Origin: Gonatopus flavifemur | Taxonomy: Eukaryota > Arthropoda > Insecta > Hymenoptera > Dryinidae | Direction of reading: 5' to 3' | DNA length: 64,000 nt | Assembly: GCA_018340375.1 (NCBI GenBank) | Contig: JAFFJZ010000006.1 | Coordinates: 22,202,001 to 22,266,000, forward strand | Shown: positions 38,601 to 49,500 of the stretch, in pieces | How positions within the stretch are numbered: the stretch's first letter is position 1 | Layout: every line of letters begins with the position of its first letter | The notes under the pieces: model-generated | Database searches by the model: none | The model's input: the letters and a program-made list of their open reading frames with translations, nothing else | Told to the model about the DNA's origin: nothing | Position numbers and translations under genes: made by a program

Positions 38601-41600
38601 ACAATTTTTCCTAATTCACCTGTCTCTGTGAGTCTCTGACACTCCTTGAATACCTCTGGAACCCTGAACCAAAAATTCAGCTGAATTAATTTCTCTCTGA
38701 ATTTCTCTGAATTCCTCTGAATCTCTCTGAATTACTCTGAATCTTTCTCAATTCCTCTGAATATTTCTGAAAATTTCTACGGACAATCTTTCTGAATTCA
38801 TCTATCTCTGGAAATATCTGACACTCCTTGAACGCCTCTGAAATGCAGGACCAAGAATTTTACTGAATTTGTTCCTCTCTGAATTTCCCAGAATTTCCCT
38901 GCATCTCTCTAAGTTCCTCTGAATTTTTCTGAATCCTTCTGAAAAATTCAAAGCACAAGTTCTCTAAATCCCCCTAGTCTCTGAAATTCTCTGAACCACG
39001 CTGAATTGCTCTGAATTTCTCTGATTCTTTCTGAATCTCTCTGAAACGTCTAATTTTCAGAGAGATTCAAAGAGATCTTTTTACCAGGGTGGTCTCAAAA
39101 TTGGCACTGTGGTACGTGTGTACCAGTTTGAACCACTAGTAATTATGGGAACCAAGTGTTTAACTAATGAGACTCCGGTTTTTACCGTAAAATTATGAAC
39201 TACCTGGATCATAATTTCACGGACAATTTCCGTTGGTGAAATCAGGCTTTGATCGTGCACCTTTTCTCTATTCTCCATGCACGTGTCCTATCATTTTGGC
39301 CGACTGGAATGACTATTTGTTTACATTTTTTGCTCCAATTTGCGATATACGTTGTATAAAAAATCTGAGATTTACTGAAGTTGATCGCGAAGATGTATCT
39401 AATACATATTGTTTGTGAATTATTCAACTGCTTCATCTTATTGAACAAGATAATCGAGAATATCAATCGTCCTACCCTGCTGAAAATTTTCCATAGAAAA
39501 CAATAAAATTTTCCTCATTGTTATCAATGTGGTTTCTGAAACTGGAGTTCCCGGAAAGTCATCGTGAATTCACAGTAGAACTCTATCGGTTTTTATCGTT
39601 TTATATAGGATTTAAGAGAAATGTATCTGGTTTTATCGTAAAATTCCTATAGAAAGAATACCAGTTATTCAAAAAAGTACCATTATATTTCTCCAAATAA
39701 CTAATACTTCCTGTATAGGATTTTCACGATGAAACCAGATAAATTTCTCTTAAATTCTATAGAGAACGACAAGAACCGATACAGTTCTATCGCGAATTCA
39801 CGATGACTTTCTGAGAATTCCAGTTTCAGGAACCACATTGAAATCGATAGGAAAAATCTTATCGTTGTCTATGGGAAATTTTTAGTGGGGTATCATTTTG
39901 TCCGGCACGGAATTTCCTAAAACAACCTTGACAGGGATGTCGATTCCCTTTTTTACAGAATATATCAAATTTTTATCGATATTTTGTACGAATCTATAAA
40001 AACTGAATAATTTTTCTATAAAAAAGAATCAATATAGTGAACTGCATAATCATGTAGTGATCAGAATTATAACGTATTTAAAAATACTTCAATTTCTGAA
40101 TTCTTGTTTATTTTGGGACGACAGACATTTGTCTTGTAAACAAAGGGTATAAAATGTTCAGCAAAATTTCTCAAGTCTTCACACGAGTAGTTTACGTAAC
40201 AAAAGAAACATGAATATATAAAATTATCTCCGAATCAAGTTTCAATGCAGCAGAAAGTTTATAAATTCATATACTTAAAAAAAAAAAACACGAAACTCCG
40301 TGCCATTTTCTTTCAATAAACTTTCAAAATATGTGACGTGACAGATGTTTGTTGACACAAAAAATCCCCTTACGAGATTTATTATCGCCACAATATATCA
40401 AGTTCTCTTAGATTTTGCACAAATAAAAAATGTCAAGTTCAGCGATGTGAATTCTCATTTCAGTTGTTTCATCTAATTGATAGAAATATTTATATTCATC
40501 CAGATATTGTGCAGAAATTCAAAGCCCATATGAGGTGTTTCAAGATCGAACTCACATTATAGTCACAGTGTAATAGAAATTGCCTTCACTGAATCTTCAT
40601 AGATTCTCCTTCTTTTTATGTATGTAAAATCAATTGAATATGACAATGCCTTGTTGTTGTTTCTCTTTGTCTCTTCAATGCCAAACCATCAAGAAAAAAC
40701 AACCACTGACCTTTGAACTTTGTTTTTGCAGTTAATGACGCTGAGAGGCACCAAACGATTGAACACAGAACAATTGGAACCTCCGATGAGAAACGCCGAA
40801 CAACCTCCTCCGGTCACAGAAAAAGGTTAATAAAGTATTCTGTACGTTAAGGGATTATGAAACGTTTAACTCATCACTTAAAGACCATTTCGACTTCAAA
40901 TACGTTGATAAAATGTAGTTTTCGTTGAATCCTTCGAAGTTACTAGAAGTCTCTATTCGAATGAATTGGACTGCACGCGTCGGGGGCTTGTATCACTTTG
41001 CACAGTAGTAATGTCGGTAACCCACGCTTACTTGCTGCGTCGGTAATTCTTGAACTCTTTTTCGTATATTCAATTTCGATTCGATAACATTGTATATTAA
41101 TCAACTGAGATCAGTTGTAAATAAATCTACATATTCAAATTATAACTTTTCACACAGCACAGAAGTCGAAAAAGGATTCTTGAGAATTTATATGAGATTT
41201 TTTTCAACCTGCAATCGAGTTTTTTATAACCGATGTTTTTGAGTCCTTGAAAGACATATAGACAAAATATATATAGACAAAATATAGACAAAAATTATAT
41301 TTTCAGGTTATTCGTGTTCTTGTTCGCCATTCGAATGCGTGTGCGGATTCGAAACAAATGCATCATCCTATCAACACTCGCATCAATCTCAAGCCATGAT
41401 GTATCCTCAGCAAGGTCCCCCGAACGAAACTCCGTACTGGCCACCAGATCCCGTATCGCATCAAGAAACCACCTTAGGCTACTGTCTCCCCAATCAAATT
41501 CCACAAGAAGCCTCTTATCCGGACTTCCTACCGTTTACAGGGGAACTCTTCCAACCCGAAGAGATATTTCAACTGGACCAACCATCTATGAGACCAGATT

Positions 41601-42676
41601 TCCCAGTGAATTCTCAACACGTGGCTCGATCACCGCCTACTTTGCTCGATCTCGGCAGCGGAACTATCAAATACGAGATCAAACAACAAAACCAAGACCA
41701 AACTTATTGGACCCAATTTCTCAGCGAAGATTCAAGCAGTAGTCATCTGAGTGTGTCCCAACAATCGGACGACAGGTTGCACTTTTCCGGTTTCGAAGCT
41801 GAGAAAAGCAACTTTCTCCCGAGAAGAACAACCAACAGTTACGTTTCTAGTAAAAAATCTAATCAAAATCCAAACATGAATGATCCTTCGCCTATAAACT
41901 TCCAAGGTTACTCGAAATTGCAGCCCGGTGGCCAACACGTGAAATCCGATCACGATCAAACATATTGGTCTCAAAACAGACTCCATCAATTTCCTAACAC
42001 GTACGATCCAAAAGAGGGAGCTGAATTGTCGGATAGAAAGGACATGAACTGCTTCTTGAAGGAGAATTGCGAAAATAACACATCGATAACTTTGGAGAGA
42101 TCATCATCCCATTATCCTCAGGTTTCTTATCAGAAATCGAAAGAGGAATCGAGTGTTCGTCCTTTGAATCACAGTCCTTCTAATTCTGAGATCAATAAAG
42201 ATCAATCATCATCTTATGCTTTCGAAACCTATTCAATGTTCGGTAATGATTCCTCAAAGGGGGTGAATCATCAGAATAATTCCCGACTGATTCTCGATGA
42301 GAGACTGCACGGCAATTACGAGGGTCATTCCGATTCAACAACGGACACAAGATTGTTCTTAGATCCTAACGCGATGGACACGCAAAATCAATCAATTCAC
42401 TCGCAAGATCATAGTCCTGAACCTTTTTTTTATTCCCATAACAACAACGAGAGGTGTCATTATACTTGCGAAGTATTGGACACGAGATTACCTCAAATGA
42501 TGAATACTAGTCAAACTCACACGGGAATAGATGGATACGGAGATGTCGATGATCTAGAACCGTTTGTAGATTATACTTTTGTGGGAATGGTTTGCAGTTC
42601 GAGTGCCGAGGATTCAACCAACATTTCTAATCTGTTACCACAACAAAATTCACAAACTTACATTCCCAATCATTAG
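35616..42676 (+). CDS. gcm: Glial cells missing transcription factor (five coding exons)
   Basis: Spliced CDS join(35616-35696, 36066-36296, 36658-36927, 40732-40825, 41307-42676), 2046 nt, 681 residues. All introns are GT-AG and the exon phases agree (0,0,0,1). Seen: a full GCM domain from about residue 17 (QEWDIND) to about 165, with the family signature [10 protein letters not shown] at 60-69, [10 protein letters not shown] at 74-83, LRPAICDK at 97-104, and [15 protein letters not shown] at 128-142. Cys and His residues at 77, 83, 87, 102, 114, 119, 128, 131, 132, 138, 142, 155 and 157 provide the zinc-ligand set. Known: GCM proteins are nuclear factors that bind ATRCGGGY; in flies gcm directs glial, haemocyte and other fates and activates its own promoter. 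The C-terminal 455 residues are Gln/Ser/Asn-rich, typical of a transactivation region, ending with an acidic patch near [12 protein letters not shown]. The frame is open from the ATG back to a splice acceptor at 35593, so an upstream coding or UTR exon is possible. Confidence 0.96.
35697..36065 (+). other. gcm intron 1
   Basis: 369 bp, GT-AG. More than half is a foldback element (35812-36020); the rest shows nothing else. Confidence 0.9.
35812..36020. mobile_element. Foldback element in gcm intron 1
   Basis: Ends GAAGTTTGAATCGTTCATTG on the left and, reverse-complemented, GAAGTTTGAATCGTTGATAA on the right. A truncated copy is at 13416-13527. Lies wholly within the intron and does not touch splice sites. 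Confidence 0.75.
36066..36296 (+). CDS. gcm: gcm coding exon 2 (first half of GCM domain)
   Basis: Residues 28-104. The acceptor is TTTGTAG|GTT and the donor AAG|GTAAAT, both phase 0. It carries the DNA-contacting signature [10 protein letters not shown] and the first Cys ligands, and ends exactly at LRPAICDK, a natural boundary in GCM proteins. Confidence 0.96.
36297..36657 (+). other. gcm intron 2
   Basis: 361 bp, GT-AG, AT-rich. I see no element with clear ends in it. Confidence 0.9.
36658..36927 (+). CDS. gcm: gcm coding exon 3 (second half of GCM domain)
   Basis: Residues 105-194. The acceptor is TTTCCAG|GCA and the donor AAA|GTGAGT, phase 0. It encodes [15 protein letters not shown], then [15 protein letters not shown] and [14 protein letters not shown], which complete the two zinc clusters. 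The basic tail ([15 protein letters not shown]) is a plausible nuclear-localisation segment. Confidence 0.96.
37718..39089. mobile_element. CTCTGAAT tandem array bounded by inverted repeats
   Basis: 1372 bp in gcm intron 3. Ends CCCTGGTAAAAAAAATCTCT on the left and, reverse-complemented, CCCTGGTAAAAAGATCTCTT on the right. The inside is built from CTCTGAAT-like words arranged in a higher-order unit of 352 bp (TCACCTGTCTCTGTGAGTCT at 38264 and again at 38616), each of two related halves of about 176 bp. Both flanks show TG next to the element, possibly a 2-bp target duplication. No credible gene, although it yields a Glu/Arg-rich frame on the minus strand. Confidence 0.75.
39475..39890. mobile_element. 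416-bp hairpin MITE with TA target duplication, in gcm intron 3
   Basis: TA directly flanks both ends (39473-39474 and 39891-39892). Ends CCCTGCTGAAAATTTTCC and, reverse-complemented, CCCCACTAAAAATTTCCC. The two halves pair over nearly their whole length (AGTCATCGTGAATTCACAG / CGCGAATTCACGATGACT; TTTAAGAGAAATGTATCTGG / CCAGATAAATTTCTCTTAAA). TA duplication and hairpin shape fit a non-autonomous Tc1/mariner-type element; the family is inferred. Confidence 0.8.
40732..40825 (+). CDS. gcm: gcm coding exon 4
   Basis: A small exon of 94 nt encoding residues 195-225, [31 protein letters not shown], plus the first base of the next Gly codon. The acceptor is TTTTTGCAG|TTA and the donor AAAG|GTTAAT (phase 1), joining in frame to the last exon. 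It follows a 3.8-kb intron full of repeats. Assignment rests on splice signals, frame and lack of an alternative; it has no domain of its own. Confidence 0.82.
40826..41306 (+). other. gcm intron 4
   Basis: 481 bp, GT-AG, AT-rich, with a short (ATATAGACAAA) tandem repeat at about 41258-41294 just before the acceptor. No other feature seen. Confidence 0.8.
41307..42676 (+). CDS. gcm: gcm terminal coding exon (transactivation region)
   Basis: Residues 226-681. It starts after ATTTTCAG with GT, completing a Gly codon, and continues [14 protein letters not shown]. The long open frame (1.37 kb) is rich in Gln, Asn, Ser and Pro and poor in hydrophobic residues, typical of an activation domain. TYW/S motifs recur ([10 protein letters not shown] near 41700 and [12 protein letters not shown] near 41955), suggesting a small internal duplication. 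The stop is TAG at 42674. Confidence 0.94.
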
Positions 42677-45600
42677 TTGACGAGAATTTCAGAATTGTAC
42701 ACATATTACGCTATATATATATATATATTTTTCATTGTCTTTTATTTCCATCATTTCCATCCAAGCATTTGAAAACACGCCCACGTACACCTGCTGCAGT
42801 CACAAAATCAATTCATCTTATCAATATCTTGTATTATATCCTCTGGAATAGAAAGAGAATTGAAAATAAATTGAAATCATATTATATTATATGGTGTTTG
42901 TTTGTAAATATAAATTTAATAAACTAAATAAAAAGGAAATTGGGTTTGAAATATATAATATACCCTGGTATTTAACTTGGAAAAGAGTCATGGTTTATTT
43001 GTAGTTTATTTATTTTGTTAACAGACACTCTCACAATCACAATGTTTATGTATAATGTTTATATATCTTGTGTATAACCATTTGTTGTTACACTTTATAA
43101 ATATAACGCGGCGAAACTTCAGTTGGAACATATAAGTTTATATATTCCTTCTGTTACCGTAGCTGTGCAAATTTGATTGAGAAGAAACAATGCGCAGGAT
43201 TCAGATGATTAATCTAGGATTAAGACGGACGATCGTTTTATCAAAATAACCAACGAAAAATTTACCTACCGATTATACAAATCGATGTGTAAAGATATAA
43301 AAGATGCATCTTAAGACCGCCAAGATACACCCCGTTAGTATATTTTTTTTTCACGATCCGATCTGATTTGATCTGACTTTCAGAAACTTTGAAATAATGA
43401 GTGAATTTTATTTTGTGTATACACCGCGTAAATTTGCCACAACTCAGAAGTATTGATTCTCTATTGAGTACGATTGATTAATTCATTAATTAATTATTTG
43501 ATCCGTGTCATAATTCTATGCCTTATGTTTATGCGTAAAAATGTTTTTTTTTGTTTCTTTTGTTTTTTTCTTTTTATCACTTATTACAAATCCTTCTTTT
43601 GAGCCAATAAAAAATTCATGATCACATTGTATCATATAATTATACATGAATGAGATAAAACACACACAAAAACGAGCAAGTCTTATGAATTAATATTATT
43701 TTTTTAGACATCTATGTAGAAAAAAAGTGGATCTCACTACGATTATTAAAGTAATTAATCTAGACGTTCTATAATTATTTTGAAAAGTTTTCTGAGGTGT
43801 GGCTTTAGACCAAATTTCGCACCTTTCTTTTTCTTCTCTCCGTGTCATTTTATACAGTATATTTTATTCTCATCAAAAATTCCCTGAAACATCATGTTGT
43901 TCCATCATTGTTGTTGGATTTTCCTTTGTGTTCACAATGAACATATGTTGGTCGTAAACATTATCATTATCATCATTGATCAGTAAATTATTTTTATCTA
44001 CTTCAACCAGGCACTCCAATTTGATATTCGAATTTTTATTCAGGTCATTTGCATTATTAACACATGATTCGAAACGATTGCGAGATATCTATTATGGAAA
44101 TAAAAACAAAAGTTAATGACAATCGTTTTCAAATGTTTTCGAGTAAATAACAATCACGTACGAGTTGATACAAGTTATCGAAATGACTTAATAGGACAAA
44201 GTGATAGAAATGCTGTTAATAATGTATAGTAAATAATGACCACTGTAGTTGATATCCTTCTTCCTGAACAACTGAACTATTATCATTAAACTGATGCTTT
44301 GCTCATTTATCAGCGGCTAAATCAAATTCTTTTCCGCTTATATTAATTATACTGTGAAGACTATGTTTTGATAATTAAAAGCTTGAACCATGCGTGCATA
44401 AGACTGGTCAAATTGAAATAATATCAAAAAAATCAGTGGCTATAAATAATCGAATTAAATTCAATTTCTACAGTGTTTTAAAACAAGTCTTATTTATTTG
44501 TATAGTTGTGATTTCATATAACTACCAAGAGTAGTAATTATTGTAAATGACTTTCGATTTGTTTAAAACAACTGGAAATTTCATTTCTAAGATCAGTAAA
44601 AAAAGAGTCATTTTACAACCCATGAGAAACAAAGAAAACAATAATTTCCCAACTTAAGTAGGGATGATGATAAAAATAATGAAAATATTAAATCTCAATA
44701 ACAATGAATTATAAAATCATGAATTATCTTGATCCGATTCAAGGGAACTCTGTTTTTCTTCCTTAATTTCAGTGCCAAACCTGTTCAACTGTTTCTCTTC
44801 ACTGCATCTGTATCAATCTTGTGAAAAATATTCTTCTCAAATGTGAGAATATACGAACAAAAAAGATGTCGAGATATTTTTCACAAAATCAACAAAACAT
44901 ATATTTATATATATATATTACCGTTTTCGATGAGAAAAGGATTAATTGATATCTACATTGCTACGTCGAAGCGTGTGAATTGTCAATTTCGAAATCTCTT
45001 CGAGATTTCCAACAATTCACTAACAATTTCAGTATATCTTACGTATCAGCATTTTTATTTTGCAAACCTTTTTCTGTTTTCGTCATCGCTAATGATAATA
45101 ATAGTCATAATAATAGTAAAAGGTTTGCATGGATTCGAAATTGTTTGATTTTTTCTTGATCCATAAAGGTCACAAGAATGATCTATATCTTAGGACTGAT
45201 TCGGCTATAAACTAATTATAGAATTGGAAACGTTGGTTATATAACGATCACAGCGCTATTTTACGATAAACACTATCATTAGATGTATAGATGCCATGAG
45301 AAAAGAAAATTTCTTGAGTAATGTATAAGGGGATTCAGGTTTGATTTTACAAAGATGAAAAAATAGTAACAAACGACAATGAATTCTCATTTCGTTTGTG
45401 TACTATAAATTTCTTTTCCAACAAAAACATTCAACACTATTCGATACTCGTTATTGTATTCATAGTCAAGATCATGGAATATTATTACTGAAATTAAACT
45501 ACTTTCCTTTTTTTTTTTGCTTTAAATCATAACTCTCGGTTATTATAGACACATCAATCACTCTGTAGATGCGACAGAAGAAAAGAAAGGTTTATAATAT

Positions 45601-46451
45601 GTTTAAATATCTATATAGATGACATTACAAAATCCTGCTCTTATAATCATTCACAACATACAAATCTTTTCATCGACTAATTCTATTGATGATTATCGTT
45701 GCACAATTCCATTTCCTCCTACTAAAAGGAAAGAAAAGCACGAAAAGCGAGATCAAAAGATACAAACCAGATAATTTGATGAGAAGTGAATATTAAGTTC
45801 TGAATATTGCACAATAGAAATATAACATGGAAGGACCTGTTTCACGTGTATTTTGAATAATAATTGGAACAAAATATCTATGCATTTATACTCTACCGAG
45901 ATTATATATGTGCATATGATAGAACAAAAGGAACGAGAACGATTGCATACGATATAAAAGGAAGAATGTTAAATTCGATACAGAAAATATCCGAAGGAAA
46001 TATTTTTGGCTAATCGAAACTGAATTATTTGCATTTCTATAAGTAAGGAAAAAGAAGAATACAAACACATCTTTATGCTCCACAGTTAACCACAACATTC
46101 GGACAATTATGTTTCATTCATTAAAAATTATGTATTATCACAATAAAACGCCAGCGCATCCTCTCGTCATTATTTGAAAGAAGGAGAAGAAGTAATCAAA
46201 AATTCAAGCATTTTGCAAGTAGATTTTCAAGGATGCGTTTGAATGGCTCTGGCATATTTTGGCCTTGCCCTGATCTAAGTTAACGAGATCGTGATGAATT
46301 AGTAAATTGTTTAACGTGAAAAATAATATGATTATCGATCACGTTATCGCTTACTATTTTCCACGAGAAGTGTAAAATCAGAAAAATTTCACAATCGTAC
46401 GAACATACAGAGCAGGCAAGAATCAGGAAAATTTTTTATAAGCTTCCGTCA
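42677..46451. other. Convergent 3' intergenic region between gcm and Rb1cc1
   Basis: 3.8 kb of very AT-rich sequence with no coding signal. It holds the gcm 3' UTR and that of Rb1cc1. On the minus strand a canonical AATAAA occurs at 45059-45054, about 1.4 kb past the Rb1cc1 stop; variant signals closer by are possible. Confidence 0.6.
42865..42932 (+). terminator. Candidate polyadenylation signals of gcm
   Basis: Three AATAAA hexamers at 42865, 42918 and 42927 lie 190-255 bases after the gcm stop codon. A (TA)n run at about 42711-42729 falls in the same 3' UTR. Which hexamer is used cannot be told from sequence alone. Confidence 0.55.
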
Positions 46452-46559
46452 TTACTGCTGACTCGTTGTCAATAAAGATTCATCAATTTGATCTTCAATC
46501 GGGTTCACTCGTACTCTGTAGAATTTTGTACCTTGTGGGACGCGGTATCGATTTTCAGG
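46452..46559 (-). CDS. Rb1cc1: Rb1cc1 terminal coding exon, end of Claw
   Basis: Acceptor CTTTATTGTAG; reads PENRYRVPQGTKFYRVRVNP and ends LLTTSQQ with TAA at 46452-46454. The KFYRV motif closes the Claw beta-sandwich in FIP200 proteins and directly follows the KK of the previous exon, as in vertebrates. It is followed downstream by the gcm 3' end on the other strand. Confidence 0.95.
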   Translation of the reverse strand, partial: PENRYRVPQGTKFYRVRVNPIEDQIDESLLTTSQQ

Positions 46560-49500
46560 CTACAATAAAGATATTAAAATCATGAAAATTTTGGTTGATC
46601 CATCATAAAATATGAGTCATAAAGAAAATAGAATACTCACCTTCTTCGCGTGACAGTATTCCTTTTGGACAACTCTAGCTAAAGTTTTCAAACGTCTCGG
46701 TGTACCGTCGGGATTTAATCCAAGATTCAACGATTCGATACAATCCGAATTCAAAAAGTAGAGAGTATGCGATTCTTGGAATAAAGTGTAATTCCTATGC
46801 AGGGGATCCCATAAAACGAGAACGACATCGCCTTTATTGCAGGTGGTTACAGTCATTAGTCCTTGTTCAACCAGCTTAGCTGTTTTTTTACTCAATTTTT
46901 TCCGTATATACGAGGAGGAGTGAAAGCACCCGATCGAAGTGGATCGTCGACTCAATTCAGGACTCGTAGCGGCATCTCGACTCGACGTAGATTCAGAAAC
47001 AACGGAAACTGACGCGGTCATCTCTTTATCCCGTCCCTCGGACGAAGTCGAGGAAGAGTCATAGACGAATGCTCTTCTGGATCTTTCTTTAACCAATTCA
47101 ACTTCTAAGCGAACTTTATCCGCCTCCAGCGCATCGATTTTAGCCTCTGCCGTTTCTTTATCCTCCCGAATAGACTTCAATTCTCTCTCCAATCTTTGGT
47201 TATCGCTCTCCAAAATTTCTAATCTCCTCGATAATCGATCTGAACTATCGTTAGCTTCTAATCTTACTTTCTTCGACTCCGATACTTCGACAATATTTTT
47301 CTCAGAATTCAATCCTCCAAGAACTTCATCCAAATTACTCCCACTTTGACTCATTTTCAAAAGTTCATCCGGTAACTCTTGTCTCAGTTCCTGCCTCTCG
47401 CCCTCGCAAGATCCATTATCCCTTTGTTCCAAATGCTTTCTCTCTGCCATTTTGGTCCCCAATTGACTTGTAAGCCACAGTTTGTCTGCTTCTAAATTTT
47501 CCACCTGAATGAAAAATAATAAAGTTCAATTAATGATCTAGGAAATAATGTTTATTGAATATATAGATCAAAAGACATACCTTGTCGTTATGATTCTGTC
47601 GTGCAAGATTCTCTGATTTTGTTAATCTTCTGATTGCATACTTGTAACGTTTGCATTCCTCTATCAATGAAACTTCTCTCATTCTATAAAACTTCACTTC
47701 GCTATCTTTCTCCTCGACTATCTGGCGTGCTAATCCCAGTTCGTGATCCATCATTGCCACACAATCTGCTCGTTCTTTTTCAATCGCAGTTCGAATAGCC
47801 ACAGACTTCTCCACATTCATATCTTCTTTAGCTTGAGCCAGTATCGCTTCATGATTAACCAACTCGATAACATCCGGACGCTGTAGGAAGAAGAATGAAT
47901 TGAATATAGATGACAACAAAAGAAGTATTAGAGAAATCAGAAAAATATTCTCACCTCGATCTTCTCCAAACTGGAGTCACTTGGACTTCTTTCCATATTG
48001 GAAGCAGTCATCAATTTAAATCGACTTCGAATGGTTTCCAATTCGGTTTTGAATTCTAATTGTAATTTATCAGTGGCTTCTTTAACCATTCTCTGTTGGT
48101 CCGCTCGAGCAGCGGCGAGATCTTCTTCGAGTTCTTGGATACGTGTTTTGTATAAATTCAAGGAAGCAGTCAATGAAGCGATTTCGTGAAATCTTTCATC
48201 GTTGGTCTCTTTCAAGGCGGTTTCTTTGTCAACGCGAGCTTGTTCCAGGGTCTCCGTTATTTGCTGATGTAATCGAGTTTGTAAATTTCTCCTCTCCGTT
48301 TGTTCTTCCTTCAATTTTTGACGCACTATTGACATGAGCCTTTCATGCTCTACCAACTCGGTTTCTTTATTTTCCAAAGTTCTTTTCAATACTTGGAGTT
48401 CTTCATTACAATTGCGCATAATTTCTTTCACATCTCCCAGTTTAAGCTTGTGATCGACCGTTAATTCTTGTTCTCGTTCTTGGAGGCGACGATCACATTC
48501 TCGAGAATACAATGATAGAGTGTCACGAACGCGTTCCGTTATTTCTCCAAGATCATTTTTGTTGGTACCCGATTGATCTCGCAAAACCGCTAATTCTTCT
48601 CGAATAGATGTGAGAGCTTCGCAAACGACGGTTTTCATGGTTTTCAAAATTGAACGCAGTCTCTCTACTTCGTCGCGTGTATTTCCAAGATTTTCCTGTA
48701 AAAATATATATAGTAAAAAATTATGATACATTGAATACACGATGAATATATATTATAATATACATTTATAGCATTGTTATTAGAAAACTGTGAAATCTTG
48801 ATTACTGTCTGTTATTTTACATATTTTACACAATAGTAATTGCTACATGCATTGGAAATATCAAATTGAAAATATCAATTTTTATAAAAATTTGAATAAT
48901 GTTATGACTAAAATCTACGTTTCTAAATATTGGAGTCCAAAATTCCCAAAGACAATAAAATCAAATCCCCTGAGAATTCATTGTGATCGTTGTAGGGAGA
49001 AAAATTGTTACTGTTATTCAATAAAAAGCCAATTATATGTTAATGCGTTGAGAGTGAAAGAATGTCACAAGGGGAGTGTGTAATCAATTGTAGGAATAAT
49101 GAGGAAACGAGTGCGACGGCAGCTATCCTGAAAAATAAATCAAACTATCGACATTCACACTACGTATGTTCACTCCCCCTTCCTCTTTCCGTATTTCATC
49201 AATTCATATTTTATAACTTTCAGGGAATTCAACTCGTTATTTGTACATAAAAAGTAAAACTAAATTATATTTTTTAGTTTTTGAAATTCGAATTCCACAA
49301 TACAACAATCTCAGATTTCTCATTTGTGAATTGTAATTACGGGTTATTGAATTGAAAAAACAAAAAACTATTGTTAGTAGTAATTTACAAGGTTCAAAAC
49401 AAAAAGAAAAAACACAAAAACAAAACAAAAGATATAGTTTCAAGTGAGGAAGTATGTGAGGAGTTGAGGGAACGAGTGCGACGGCAGCTATCCTGAAAAT

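Larger units (their letters stand above)
36928..40731 (+). other. gcm intron 3 (3.8 kb, repeat-rich)
   Basis: GT-AG intron splitting the DNA-binding domain exons from the C-terminal exons. It holds the CTCTGAAT-type array (37718-39089) and a TA-flanked hairpin element (39475-39890). The parts at 36928-37717 and 39891-40731 show no coding signal. Confidence 0.85.
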
